Shown piece after piece: positions 51,846-61,330 of a stretch of DNA of 64,000 nucleotides. Positions within the stretch are counted from its first letter, which is position 1. Every line of letters begins with the position of its first letter. Source of the DNA: G016756615 sp050958605 (GTDB taxonomy: Bacteria > Pseudomonadota > Alphaproteobacteria > Rhizobiales > Rhizobiaceae); NCBI RefSeq assembly GCF_050958605.1, contig NZ_JBJHDO010000001.1, positions 682,001 through 746,000 on the forward strand, given 5' to 3'. The notes beneath the pieces were generated by a model, which saw only the letters and a list, made by a program, of their open reading frames with translations, did not search any database and was not told the origin of the DNA. Both the position numbers and the translations under genes were made by a program.

Positions 51846-52814
51846 TCAGCTCCCCACGAGATCGAGGCCGCGTGCGCTGATCGTGGCGCCATGGTTCCGC
51901 CCGCGCACGATCCTGGTCTCGATGCCTTCCGGCACGAGCGCCGCGATGGATGCGACCATGCTTTCCGCGGCGTTCTGAGAGGCTGCGAAGGCAAAGCCGG
52001 TCGGTCCCCACGAGCTTTGTCCGATACCGACGGCGCCTGCTTCTGCAAGGCCGCCGATCACCCGCTCCACCCGCGACGAGGTGAAGATTCCCCCTTGTGC
52101 CGGGGCGAAATGCGTGCCGACCAGAATCTGCACCGCGGAGACCGCCGCGCCGAAGGCTGCGATGTCCTGCTCCATCAAGGCGGGCATCAAACCCGTCAGC
52201 ACCTGCCGGCAGATTTCGCCTGTGCTGCTTCTGGGAAAGGGTGGCAGGGCACGAAAGGCCGCGACCTCCTCCGCCCCGTGGAGTCCTTCCCGCTTGTAGT
52301 CGAGTACCAGAACCACCCGCCAATCCTCGGGAAAGGGCAGTCTGGCCACCACTGTCGGTGGCCGGCTGCTCCCGCCCTTGCCGGCATCGATGATGACCCC
52401 GCCGCTCGCGAAGCTCGCGATTCCGATGCCGGAGCGCCCGCCGCGCGCCAGCAGCGTCGCATCGCCATCGGTGTCGAGCGCGAGTTGATGCAGAGTGCGC
52501 AATGCAGCGGCGACGGCCAGGGCGATCTGGGTGCCGGAACCGAGCCCGGCATGCGCCGGGATCGCCTCCTCGATGACCAGACGGTGCCGGGCGCGAATAC
52601 CGAGGCGCCGGCACAGCGTGGTGAGATGCGCTGCGGCCCGAGCGCTGTCGGGGCCGGCCACGTGGTCCTCCGCCGAACGCGACAACGTCACCACGGTCTC
52701 CGGCTCGTCCAGGGGAAGGCCGAGACTGCCGAAGCGCCGGTCGGCGTCGCCGCTGGGATCGAGAAAACCGAGATGGAGGCGTGCGGGCACACGTACCGTA
52801 ACAGAATTCGACAT
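51846..52814 (-). CDS. mptG: Beta-ribofuranosylaminobenzene 5'-phosphate synthase
   Basis: A 322-residue GHMP-like enzyme that starts H4MPT synthesis by joining PRPP and 4-hydroxybenzoate or p-aminobenzoate. The characteristic segments are VRVPARLHLGFLDPSGDADR and PAHAGLGSGTQIALAVAAAL, and near the end GQSSWGPTGFAFA. GGGGAG before 52814 decides the start over the longer frame. Its presence shows that H4MPT is made by this organism and is not taken up. Confidence 0.94.
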   Translation of the reverse strand: MSNSVTVRVPARLHLGFLDPSGDADRRFGSLGLPLDEPETVVTLSRSAEDHVAGPDSARAAAHLTTLCRRLGIRARHRLVIEEAIPAHAGLGSGTQIALAVAAALRTLHQLALDTDGDATLLARGGRSGIGIASFASGGVIIDAGKGGSSRPPTVVARLPFPEDWRVVLVLDYKREGLHGAEEVAAFRALPPFPRSSTGEICRQVLTGLMPALMEQDIAAFGAAVSAVQILVGTHFAPAQGGIFTSSRVERVIGGLAEAGAVGIGQSSWGPTGFAFAASQNAAESMVASIAALVPEGIETRIVRGRNHGATISARGLDLVGS

Positions 52815-52954
52815 CTGCTCCCCGTTGGGTGCATGATTATGCATCAGGAAGTTCAGGTGCCCGGCGCAATGATAGCCGCTTTCACCTTGGGAGCAAGCGC
52901 GGAGCGGCAAGGCGAGCCCCTACTTTGGTGCCGGGCGGATCAAGCGAGGTCGAG

Positions 52955-53329
52955 ATGAGCACACAGGAAAGGGTTTATTCGGAAGCCGAGATCGTCGAGC
53001 GGCTGGAGAAGGAACTGCCGAAATGGCGGTATGAGAACGGTTGGATAAGGCGAAAGTACAAGACCCATGGCTGGAAATCGACGCTGATGGTCATCAACAC
53101 GGTAGGCCATCTCGCCGAAGCCGCGTGGCATCATCCCGACATCACTGCGTCCTATGCCTGGGTCGAGGTGCGTCTGATGAACCATGCGGCCAAGGGCGTC
53201 ACCGACAAGGATTTCGAACTGGCCAAGAAGATCGAGGATGTGGTCCACTGGCAGCCGGCCACCGAGGGAGGCGCGCTGGAAGGCACGCCACCGACCGACC
53301 AGCGGTTTGCTTACATCAAATATGATTGA
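52955..53329 (+). CDS. Pterin-4a-carbinolamine dehydratase-like protein
   Basis: A 124-residue protein of the PCD/DCoH family with the active-site HHPD (AEAAWHHPDITASYAWVEV). PCD normally recycles a hydroxylated pterin; here it lies divergent from the beta-RFAP synthase gene and upstream of fhcB, so a role in pterin handling for H4MPT is likely but unproven. GCGAGG precedes the ATG at 52955. Confidence 0.88.
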   Translation: MSTQERVYSEAEIVERLEKELPKWRYENGWIRRKYKTHGWKSTLMVINTVGHLAEAAWHHPDITASYAWVEVRLMNHAAKGVTDKDFELAKKIEDVVHWQPATEGGALEGTPPTDQRFAYIKYD

Positions 53330-53375
53330 GGCGGCCTAGCACCGCGATCCTGCCTCACAACGGGGGTTTTCGGCC

Positions 53376-53410
53376 CTGGTGCTTTCGTCTAGAGTTCCGT
53401 CCGGCACCAG
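53376..53410. promoter_or_regulatory. Inverted repeat before fhcB
   Basis: CTGGTGC (53376-53382) and GCACCAG (53404-53410) are 7-base inverted arms with a 21-base spacer, ending 15 bases before the fhcB ATG. It may be an operator or leader stem for the fhcBADC operon. No T-run follows. Confidence 0.35.
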
Positions 53411-53425
53411 AAAGCGGCGAACAGG

Positions 53426-54505
53426 ATGGCGGTTGCTTGGATCGGCAACCGGGAAACACTGTTGAGGCGCGCGGTCGAGCATGCCGCGATGCTTCTTCGT
53501 TCAAGTCGGTGCCCGGTCTTCAGTCTCGACACGGATATTCATGGCGTACGCGCCGCGATTGGTTTGGCAGAGCGGATCGGTGCAGCCTGCGATCATCCCC
53601 GCGGCGCGTCGCTTGCCGCCGAGACGGCACTTTTCACCGACAAGGGGGCCATGACCGTTTCCCCCGGCGAGGCGCGGGGCCGCGCCGATCTTCTGGTGCT
53701 GGTGGGCACCATGCCGGAAGCCTATCATGCCTTCCTGGCGGACCTCACGAATTCCGTCCCCGACCTGGCAGAGAAGGGCGGGCGCAATGTTTTCCGTGTC
53801 GGCAGGGGCCGCTCGAAGGGCTTGCCCTGGGGCGGGGAGGCGATCCAGCTATTCGTGGCCAATGCCGGGCTGGCAGCGACGCTGGCCGCACTTCGGGCTC
53901 AATGCGCGGGCCGCCAGGTGACGATCCCGGTCTCCAATTTCGGCCGCTTTGCCGAGGCCCTGTCTGTGGCGCGTTTTCCCGTCTTCGTATTTTCGGGTTA
54001 CTCGGCCGATGCTCTCGCCCTGGAGATGCTGCAAGGGCTGGTCGCGGACCTCAATCGCAGAAAGCGAGCGTCGACGCTTCATCTGACAGCGAGCGAGAAT
54101 GGTTGGGGCGGCGTGCTTGCTTCCACCTGGATGACCGGCTTTCCGCTGCGCACCGGGTTTGCGCGCGGCTTTCCCGAATTCGATCCCTGGCGCTTCGACG
54201 CCGAAAGGATGATCGCAGGAGGGGAGGCCGACCTTCATCTCTGGATCTCGGGGCATGTCGGCGGGCGACCAGTCCGCAAGAACGGCACCAGGACGATCGC
54301 GCTTGCCCGGACGGCGCGCGCCATACCCGGAGCGGCGGTGACGATCGCGATCGGCGAGGTGGGTGCCGACCATCCCGGCGTCGTCTACTCCGCGCGAACG
54401 GGAGGTTTGGTTTCGCTCCGCGCGAGAGAGGAGTCAGACCTTCCGACGTCGGCGGCAATCGTCCACGCGATCGCTGATCTCGTGTCGGCGGAGTTGCCAT
54501 GCTGA
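53426..54505 (+). CDS. fhcB: Formyltransferase/hydrolase complex subunit FhcB
   Basis: A 359-residue subunit related to formylmethanofuran dehydrogenase subunit B. It begins VAWIGNRETLLRRAVEHAA and has VFVFSGYSADALALEMLQGL. It is shorter than archaeal FwdB and shows no iron-sulfur Cys motif, as expected for the metal-free bacterial Fhc complex, which hydrolyses formyl-methylofuran instead of oxidising it. Its end overlaps the fhcA start by seven bases. Confidence 0.92.
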   Translation: MAVAWIGNRETLLRRAVEHAAMLLRSSRCPVFSLDTDIHGVRAAIGLAERIGAACDHPRGASLAAETALFTDKGAMTVSPGEARGRADLLVLVGTMPEAYHAFLADLTNSVPDLAEKGGRNVFRVGRGRSKGLPWGGEAIQLFVANAGLAATLAALRAQCAGRQVTIPVSNFGRFAEALSVARFPVFVFSGYSADALALEMLQGLVADLNRRKRASTLHLTASENGWGGVLASTWMTGFPLRTGFARGFPEFDPWRFDAERMIAGGEADLHLWISGHVGGRPVRKNGTRTIALARTARAIPGAAVTIAIGEVGADHPGVVYSARTGGLVSLRAREESDLPTSAAIVHAIADLVSAELPC

Positions 54506-56130
54506 CGCGCATCGCTGGAGGGGAAGTCATCGATCCCGTGAATGGCCGGGCGGGTAAGGGGGACGTTTGGATCCGCGACGAGATGATCGTCGATCCGCCG
54601 TCCGGCGGACAGGCCGACAGAACCTTCGATGCGAGCGGCTGCGTGGTCATGGCTGGTGGCATCGACATCCATTCCCATATCGGCGGGGGCAACGTGAACA
54701 CGGCGCGGCTCTTGCTGCCGGAACACCACGCCGCGCATATGTCCCGACCGGCGGTGACGCCGCTGTCGAACGCCGGCTGGTCGACCTTCGAGACCGGATG
54801 CCTCTACGCCAGGATGGGCTTCACCACTGTGGTGGAGCCTGCCATGCCGCCCGGGGGTGCTCTCCACACACATCTTGAACTTGCCGATATTCCCATCATC
54901 GACAAGGCGACACTCGTCATCCTCGGCAATGACGATTTCCTCCTGTCGCTGATCCGCGACGGCTCCTCGCCGGCCATGATCGACGACTATGTCGCCTGGA
55001 CCATCGCATCGACAAGGGCGCTCGGCGTGAAGGTCATCAACGCGGGTGCGGCTGCGGCCTTCCGCGAGAATGTACGCAGCTTTTCGTTCGACGATGTCGT
55101 ACCCCTTTATGGCGTCAGCTCGCGCCGGATCGTCAAGACGCTGCAGTCGGCGGTGGCAAGGCTTGGCGTTCCCCATCCGCTGCACGTCCATTGCAACAAT
55201 CTCGGCGCGGCCGGTTCGGCCGATACCGCCGCCACGACCATCGCCGCAGCCGAAGGTGTGCCTCTCCATCTCGCCCATCTCCAGTTCTACGGCTATGGCA
55301 CGGAGGGGAAGCGCAAGTTTTCCTCGGCTGCCGCACGGCTCGCTGAGCTGGTCAACCAGACGCCGGAAGTCACCATCGATATCGGCCAGGTGATGTTCGG
55401 ACAAACGGTGACCATCTCGGGCGACGTCTTGCGCCAGTTCTCCGCAAGGGGAAGCGCACATCCCAGGAAGACGGTGATCCACGAGAGCGACGGCAATGGC
55501 GGCGGCATCGTGCCCTATCGTTATCGACCGGATTTCTACGGCACGGTTCAATGGGCGGCAGGGCTGGAGCTCTTCCTTCTCATCACCGATCCCTGGCGGG
55601 TCTTCTTCACGACCGATCACCCGAACGGCGCACCTTTCACGGTCTATCCCCAGCTCTTCGAGCTGCTGATGAGCCGCGATGCGCGAGAGCGAATGGCCTC
55701 CGGGCTTTCTCGAAAGGGACTCGAATTGACGACGCTGGCGTCGATTGCACGCGAATATACGTTCGAGGAGATCGCCATCATGACCCGGGCGGCGCCCGCA
55801 CGCCTCCTCGGCCTCTCCGATCGCGGCCATCTCGGTGCGGGTGCGATCGCCGACATCGCGGTCTACCGGAGGGACAAGGACATCGCGCAGATGCTCGGGT
55901 CGGCGGCCCTGGTGTTCAAGAATGGTGACCTTGTCGTGCGCGACGGGGAAGTCACGCATTATCGTTGGGGCAAGGCCTTGCGGCTCGATCCTCCCGTGGA
56001 GGGCGCCATCAAAAAACGGCTCGAAGCCTATCACCAGCAACGCTACGGGCTATCGCTCGACTGGTTCACTTTTCCCGATTCCGCCATTGGGCGCGAGCAT
56101 CCGTTCGGCGAGGTGTCATGCCGAAGCTAG
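54499..56130 (+). CDS. fhcA: Formyltransferase/hydrolase complex subunit FhcA (amidohydrolase)
   Basis: A 543-residue amidohydrolase-fold subunit that releases formate from formyl-methylofuran. The metal-binding HxH is in GGIDIHSHIGGG at residues 58-60, and the later catalytic segment is FFTTDHPNGAPFTVYP. Related strands HCNNLGAAGSADT and LHLAHLQFYGYG are present. It overlaps fhcB and fhcD. Confidence 0.95.
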   Translation: MLTRIAGGEVIDPVNGRAGKGDVWIRDEMIVDPPSGGQADRTFDASGCVVMAGGIDIHSHIGGGNVNTARLLLPEHHAAHMSRPAVTPLSNAGWSTFETGCLYARMGFTTVVEPAMPPGGALHTHLELADIPIIDKATLVILGNDDFLLSLIRDGSSPAMIDDYVAWTIASTRALGVKVINAGAAAAFRENVRSFSFDDVVPLYGVSSRRIVKTLQSAVARLGVPHPLHVHCNNLGAAGSADTAATTIAAAEGVPLHLAHLQFYGYGTEGKRKFSSAAARLAELVNQTPEVTIDIGQVMFGQTVTISGDVLRQFSARGSAHPRKTVIHESDGNGGGIVPYRYRPDFYGTVQWAAGLELFLLITDPWRVFFTTDHPNGAPFTVYPQLFELLMSRDARERMASGLSRKGLELTTLASIAREYTFEEIAIMTRAAPARLLGLSDRGHLGAGAIADIAVYRRDKDIAQMLGSAALVFKNGDLVVRDGEVTHYRWGKALRLDPPVEGAIKKRLEAYHQQRYGLSLDWFTFPDSAIGREHPFGEVSCRS

Positions 56131-57026
56131 AGGTCAATGGTGTCGCCGTCGACGATACCTTCGCGGAAGCTTTCGGCATGCGCGCGACGGCTGTCGTCAT
56201 CACCGCGCCGACCCGAAAATGGGCAAGGCAGGCCGCAATCACCATGACCGGCTTCGCGACGTCGGTCATCGGATGCGGCTGCGAGGCAGCGATCGATATC
56301 GAGCTGTCGCCGGCGCAGACCCCGGACGGTCGCCCGGGTTGCCGGGTGATGATCTTCGCGATCAGCACGGACGAGTTGCAGAAACAATTGCAGAACCGCA
56401 TCGGGCAGTGCGTGCTGACCTCACCCGGCAGCGCGTGCTTTGCCGGACTGGACGGACCCAACGAGTTGAAGCTCGGCGCCGCCCTGCGCTACTTCGGCGA
56501 TGGTTGGCAGATCTCCAAGAAATTCGGCGACAGGCACTACTGGCGGGTCCCCGTGATGGACGGAGAGTTCCTATGCGAGGCCACCACCGGCATGACCAAG
56601 GAGGCGGTCGGCGGCGGCAACCTCCTACTGCTTGCGCAAAGCAGCGGCAGGGCGCTTGCCGCGGCGGAAGCGGCGGTCGCGGCGATCGACAGGGTTCCGG
56701 GGGCGATCATGCCATTTCCCGGCGGTGTCGTGCGGTCCGGCTCGAAGGTGGGCGGCAAATACAAGGGCATGTCGGCTTCGACCAACGAAGCCTTCGCGCC
56801 GACCTTGCGCGGCGTGACCAAAAGCGCGATCGGTCCGGAAGTCAATGCGGTGCTCGAGATCGTCATCGACGGCGAGACGAGCAACGCGGTGGCCGCCGCC
56901 ATGAAGGCGGGGATCGAGGCAGTCGGCAAGCTTGGGCCGGACAAAGGCGCGACGCGCATCAGCGCGGGTAATTACGGTGGCAAGCTCGGCAAGTTCCATT
57001 ACCATCTGAAGGACCTGCTGCCATGA
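56118..57026 (+). CDS. fhcD: Formylmethanofuran-H4MPT formyltransferase FhcD
   Basis: A 302-residue Ftr-like subunit that moves the formyl group between H4MPT and methylofuran. It has EVNGVAVDDTFAEAFGMRAT at the start and the GCGCEAAIDIELSP, MPFPGGVVRSGSKVGGKYKG and THPDK-like region (KLGPDKGATRI). GCGAGG precedes the ATG at 56118, within the end of fhcA (13-base overlap). Confidence 0.96.
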   Translation: MPKLEVNGVAVDDTFAEAFGMRATAVVITAPTRKWARQAAITMTGFATSVIGCGCEAAIDIELSPAQTPDGRPGCRVMIFAISTDELQKQLQNRIGQCVLTSPGSACFAGLDGPNELKLGAALRYFGDGWQISKKFGDRHYWRVPVMDGEFLCEATTGMTKEAVGGGNLLLLAQSSGRALAAAEAAVAAIDRVPGAIMPFPGGVVRSGSKVGGKYKGMSASTNEAFAPTLRGVTKSAIGPEVNAVLEIVIDGETSNAVAAAMKAGIEAVGKLGPDKGATRISAGNYGGKLGKFHYHLKDLLP

Positions 57027-57832
57027 AGCCGCTGACCTTCACGCTCGTCGCGAAGCCGGGCGAGCGGCTGGATCTGTCCCCGCTGACTGCGCTTCGCCTG
57101 GCCGGTTTGGAAAGGCATGAAATCGAGAAAATCCGGATCGGCACCTCGCGACGCCCCGCGCTCGTCGGCGATATCTTCCGCATTGCAGGTAATGACTTGG
57201 AGACCATCGTTTTCGACGGCGGGAGCAATCGCTTCGACCGGGTGGCCGAGGGGCTGGCCGGCGGGACGGTACGCGTCATCGGGGATGTCGGCGCGCTTGC
57301 AGGCCGCGCCATGCGAGGCGGGCAAGTCGTCGTCGAAGGCAGCGCCGGTCCGCATGCCGGGTCGGCCATGCGCGGCGGCAGGCTCGAGATCCTGGGTCGG
57401 GCCGGTGATCATCTCGGCGCTCCCCTGGCGGGAGAGCTTGCGGGCATGAATGGCGGCGTGCTGATCGTGCGGGGAGGGGCGGGCGTTTATGCCGGCGATC
57501 GCATGCGGCGTGGTTTGGTCGTCGTGCTGAAGGGCTGCGGTGATTTTCCAGGATGCCGGATGATCGCCGGTACGCTCGCTGTGGCGGGCGGCGCGGGGGA
57601 AATGCCAGGCTATCTGATGCGGCGGGGCTCGATCCTCCTCGACCGCGCGCCGAAGAGCCTGTCGCCGAGCTTCGTGGAATGCGGGGCGCCGGAAAGCATC
57701 TTCGCCGCCCTGATCGACCGCCATCTCATCGGCGAAGGCATCCTGAAGCGGCCGCTGCTCGGGATCGCGCCCCGCCGCTATGGAGGCGACAATGCTGTCC
57801 TGGGTCTCGGCGAAGTTCTCTTCCCCCGCTGA
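57023..57832 (+). CDS. fhcC: Formyltransferase/hydrolase complex subunit FhcC
   Basis: A 269-residue subunit with the beta-helical glycine-rich repeat fold of FwdC and glutamate synthase C-terminal domains (GDVGALAGRAMRGGQVVVEG, AGPHAGSAMRGGRLEI and similar). It completes fhcBADC and is coupled to fhcD by an ATGA overlap. Confidence 0.95.
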   Translation: MKPLTFTLVAKPGERLDLSPLTALRLAGLERHEIEKIRIGTSRRPALVGDIFRIAGNDLETIVFDGGSNRFDRVAEGLAGGTVRVIGDVGALAGRAMRGGQVVVEGSAGPHAGSAMRGGRLEILGRAGDHLGAPLAGELAGMNGGVLIVRGGAGVYAGDRMRRGLVVVLKGCGDFPGCRMIAGTLAVAGGAGEMPGYLMRRGSILLDRAPKSLSPSFVECGAPESIFAALIDRHLIGEGILKRPLLGIAPRRYGGDNAVLGLGEVLFPR

Positions 57833-57986
57833 GTGCCGCGAGGGGCAGTAAGATCGACCGGAGATCTTTCAGGCGTAGACGACTGCCGCCCGATACCGAA
57901 ACTTAACCCGACAACTATATCCGATCTGCTTGCGACCATTTCCTGCGTTGGCGCCCAGCTGGCGCGAGGTTTGGAGAGACCGTTGC

Positions 57987-59081
57987 ATGGGCAGCATCAG
58001 ACCGTTGATCAGATCGGATGTGCCGGCGGTCGCCGCCTTGCTGCAGCGCATTCTGCGCAAGACGAGCGAGCCGGCGATGCCTTCGCTCGAGGCCTATCTG
58101 GGTGAGCTCTTCCTGGATGGCGCTCATCGCGATCCGGATATCAATTCTCACGTCTATCTTCGCGGCGACGGCTCCGTGGCGGGCTTTATCGGGGCGTTGG
58201 CGCTGCCGATGGAAGTCGAGGGAAGGGCGGTCCGCGGTGCTCTGTGCGGCTCGTTCATGGTGGACCGGCACTCCGACGATCCATTCGCCGGTGCGCGGCT
58301 GATGCGGGCCTTTCTCGCAGGCCCCCAGGACATTTCGCTTACCGAAACGGCCAACGACATATCCACCGCCATGTGGCGCGGGGTCAACGCCACCATGCTG
58401 CCCGGCTACAGCCTCGAGTGGCTGCGTGTGCTGCGCCCAACGGAATTCCTGATTGAGATGGCTGCGCATGTCTCTCGGGCCGTGCGCATCATTTCGCCTT
58501 TGGCCAAGCCCTTCGACAGGCTCCTTCGGCAGAGGAAAATCCAGTCGCGGTTCTTCGGCTTGCCCGGCAAGACCTTGCCGACCAGCGAGGCCGACGACGA
58601 GATGACTGCCGCCCTTCTTGAACGTTTCACGAAGACCTTCGCGGCGCGCCCTCAATGGAAGGGGGAAAATTTGCGCTGCATGATTGCCGAATCCCACCGC
58701 AAAGCCCTTTACGGCGAAATGGTCCGGCGCATGGTAACAACGCGCGACGGCCGAGCCGTCGGGCTCTTCCAATATTACGGTTATCCGGGCCGCATCGGCC
58801 GCGTCATCCAAATCCTCGCCGCACCCGGTCAGAGTGGAGCGGTGATCGACTGCATGATCGCCCACGCCAGTGATCAGGGTTTGGTCGCGCTGCGCGGGCG
58901 AACCATGCCAGCGCTGATCGAGGCCATGCTTGGCCAGCCTTTCCTGTTCATGAATGCCGCATCGAGCATCGTGCACGCCCGCGATCCGGCCCTGGTGGAG
59001 CCATTCCGGACGGGTAAGGCCTTCTTCAACGGTTTTGCCGGAGAATCCTGGTCACGGCTCATCGGGGACCGTTTTGATTAG
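57987..59081 (+). CDS. GNAT-family N-acyltransferase
   Basis: A 364-residue protein. The N-terminal part (IRPLIRSDVPAVAALLQRIL) and the DGSVAGFIGALALPMEVEGR strands fit a GNAT fold, and the second half may be another GNAT-like domain. TTGGAGAG precedes the ATG at 57987. It starts the five-gene cluster with asnB, an ACP gene, an acyl ligase gene and a NadE-like gene. The ACP downstream suggests that it may use an acyl-ACP donor. Confidence 0.7.
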   Translation: MGSIRPLIRSDVPAVAALLQRILRKTSEPAMPSLEAYLGELFLDGAHRDPDINSHVYLRGDGSVAGFIGALALPMEVEGRAVRGALCGSFMVDRHSDDPFAGARLMRAFLAGPQDISLTETANDISTAMWRGVNATMLPGYSLEWLRVLRPTEFLIEMAAHVSRAVRIISPLAKPFDRLLRQRKIQSRFFGLPGKTLPTSEADDEMTAALLERFTKTFAARPQWKGENLRCMIAESHRKALYGEMVRRMVTTRDGRAVGLFQYYGYPGRIGRVIQILAAPGQSGAVIDCMIAHASDQGLVALRGRTMPALIEAMLGQPFLFMNAASSIVHARDPALVEPFRTGKAFFNGFAGESWSRLIGDRFD

Positions 59082-59093
59082 CGGGAGCGGACC

Positions 59094-61067
59094 ATGTGCG
59101 GAATAGCCGGCTTCTGCGAAGCGGATTTGGCCGCCGACGAGGCTACTGCGCTGCTGCGGCGCATGGCTTCCGCGATCGCCCACCGGGGGCCAGACGGCGA
59201 AGGGGCCCATGTCGACGAGGGTGCCGGGCTCGTTCACCGACGGTTGTCCATCATCGATCTGTCCGGCGGGGGGCAGCCGATGTCGAATGCCGACGGGACG
59301 GTGTGGATCACCTACAACGGCGAGATCTTCAATTATCTCGAACTGCGCAGCGAGCTTGTCTCGCGCGGACGTCGCTTCCGCACGTCGAGCGATACCGAAG
59401 TCCTTCTGCATCTCTACGAGGAGAACGGGCCGGACTTCGTGTCCATGCTCAACGGCGACTTTGCGTTTGCCATCTGGGATGGGCGCCGCCGCCGCATGCT
59501 GCTTGCCCGCGATCGAATGGGGGTCCGCCCACTCTTTTACTCACACCACCGCGGGGCCTTCTATTTCGCTTCCGAGGTCAAGGCGTTGATGCAGGTGCCT
59601 GGACTGCGGCCCGAACTCGACCCCATCGCGCTCGACCAGATTTTCACGTTGTGGACGCCAATTGCACCGCGCACAGCATTCAAGGGCATCGCCGAGCTCG
59701 CCCCAGGCGAGGCAATGCTTGTGGAGAATGGCGGGTGCCGCACCTGGCGCTACTGGTCCCTCGATTTTCCCGACCTGGGCGACGAGGATCCGAGGGACGA
59801 GCGTGAGCTCGGCGGGGAGCTGAGAGCGCTCCTCGAGGATGCCGTCAGCATCCGCTTGCGCGCCGATGTCGAAGTCGGTGCATTCCTGTCCGGAGGCCTC
59901 GATTCTTCCATTGTCTCGGCACTCGGGACCCGTATGGCGGCCAGTGACTTTCACACCTTCTCGGTGGCCTTCGCGGATGCAGAATATGACGAGAGTGCGC
60001 AGCAGGACGTCATGGCCAGGGCACTGGGAACGCTCCATCACTCTGTCACCTGCGGCTCGGACGATATCGCCGGCGCCTTTCCCACGGTCGTGCGGCACAT
60101 GGAACAGCCGGTGCTGCGCACGGCTCCGGCGCCGCTTTATCTCTTGTCCGGGCTGGCGCGCGAGCGGGGCCTGAAGGTGGTCCTATCCGGCGAGGGGGCG
60201 GACGAGATCTTCGCCGGCTACGATCTTTTCAAGGAAGCCGGGATTCGTCGCTTTTGCGGACGACAGCCTGCCTCGCAACTCAGGCCCCGGCTCTTTCGCA
60301 AGCTCTATCCCTACCTTCCTTCGCTGCAGCAGCAGACACCGGAATATCTCGCCGCGTTCTTCGGTATCGGAGGAGATGCGCACGATCGGCTCGCTTCTCA
60401 TCGTCCCAGGTTTCGCACGACAGCCGGCGCAAAGATGTTCCTTTCGAGCGATCTGCGCCAGACGCTCTCGGGCTACGACGCCACAGAGGAAATCGTTGCT
60501 GCGCTGCCCGAATCCTCCAGGCGATGGCACCCGCTCCATCTCGCGCAATATATCGAGACCCGGTTCCTCCTACCGGGATATATATTGTCGAGCCAGGGCG
60601 ATCGGATGGCGATGGCGCATGGCGTCGAAACACGCTTTCCTTTTCTCGACCATCGCCTTGTCGAATTTGCCGCACGCATTCCGGCTCGTATGAAGCTCCG
60701 TGGCCTGCGTGAAAAGCGCATCCTGCGCAGCGCGGCAGCCGATCTCCTTCCGCCTGCCATCGCCCAGCGGGGCAAGCAACCCTATCGCGCGCCGGGTAGC
60801 GCAGCCTTTCGCGGGCCTGCAGCTTCCTATGTCGGGGAACTCTTGCAAGCCGGGCCCGTCGCTTCCGCAGGGCTCTTCAATCCTCGGGCGGTGAGCAAGC
60901 TTATGGAGAAGTTCAACCGTGGCGCAGTCACCGGCTTCCGGGATAATGCCGCGCTGGTCGGCATTATCTCGGCGCAACTCTGGGCCCGTGAATTTCTCGG
61001 TGACGGCCGGAGAGAACCACCCAGCCAACCGCAAGTTTCCTTCAAAGAACGAGCTGTCCATGTCTGA
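59094..61067 (+). CDS. asnB: Asparagine synthetase-like amidotransferase (glutamine-hydrolysing)
   Basis: A 657-residue two-domain enzyme. The N-terminal nucleophile Cys2 (MCGIAGFCE) and the DEGAGLVHRRLSIID, YNGEIFNY and DTEVLLHLYE strands form the glutaminase. The C-terminal ATP domain has SGGLDSSIVSAL. It could make asparagine, but its position with an ACP and an acyl ligase suggests transfer of ammonia to another acid. It overlaps the ACP gene by eight bases. Confidence 0.9.
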   Translation: MCGIAGFCEADLAADEATALLRRMASAIAHRGPDGEGAHVDEGAGLVHRRLSIIDLSGGGQPMSNADGTVWITYNGEIFNYLELRSELVSRGRRFRTSSDTEVLLHLYEENGPDFVSMLNGDFAFAIWDGRRRRMLLARDRMGVRPLFYSHHRGAFYFASEVKALMQVPGLRPELDPIALDQIFTLWTPIAPRTAFKGIAELAPGEAMLVENGGCRTWRYWSLDFPDLGDEDPRDERELGGELRALLEDAVSIRLRADVEVGAFLSGGLDSSIVSALGTRMAASDFHTFSVAFADAEYDESAQQDVMARALGTLHHSVTCGSDDIAGAFPTVVRHMEQPVLRTAPAPLYLLSGLARERGLKVVLSGEGADEIFAGYDLFKEAGIRRFCGRQPASQLRPRLFRKLYPYLPSLQQQTPEYLAAFFGIGGDAHDRLASHRPRFRTTAGAKMFLSSDLRQTLSGYDATEEIVAALPESSRRWHPLHLAQYIETRFLLPGYILSSQGDRMAMAHGVETRFPFLDHRLVEFAARIPARMKLRGLREKRILRSAAADLLPPAIAQRGKQPYRAPGSAAFRGPAASYVGELLQAGPVASAGLFNPRAVSKLMEKFNRGAVTGFRDNAALVGIISAQLWAREFLGDGRREPPSQPQVSFKERAVHV

Positions 61068-61320
61068 CGCGATCAAGAGCCAGGTTCGAACCTTCATCGT
61101 CGAGAACTTTCTGTTCGGCGACGACGCCTATCCGCTTGCGGACGAACTTTCGCTAGTCGAGAGCGACCTCGTCGATTCCACCGGAATTCTGGAACTGGTG
61201 GCTTTCGTCGAGCAGACCTTCGGCATCTCTCTTGCCGACGCCGACATCGTGCCGGACAATCTCGATTCCATCGCCCGGATCGCAAATTTCGTAGCGTGCA
61301 AGCGCGAGGCCGTGAACTGA
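61060..61320 (+). CDS. Acyl carrier protein
   Basis: An 86-residue carrier protein; the phosphopantetheine Ser lies in DLVDSTGILELVAFVEQTF. The start at 61060 lies inside the end of asnB. The acyl ligase gene begins 10 bases after its stop. It probably carries an activated acid made by that ligase. It is not the fatty-acid synthesis ACP, which would sit with fab genes. Confidence 0.85.
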   Translation: MSDAIKSQVRTFIVENFLFGDDAYPLADELSLVESDLVDSTGILELVAFVEQTFGISLADADIVPDNLDSIARIANFVACKREAVN

Positions 61321-61330
61321 GCTGATCCAG

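Noticed and set aside
53326..54477. A 383-codon plus-strand frame overlapping fhcB
   Set aside because: FhcB in the other frame has family motifs; this frame is Arg/Gly/Ser-rich noise.
54385..56040. A 551-codon minus-strand open frame opposite fhcA
   Set aside because: FhcA is unmistakable, and the antisense frame shows no domain.
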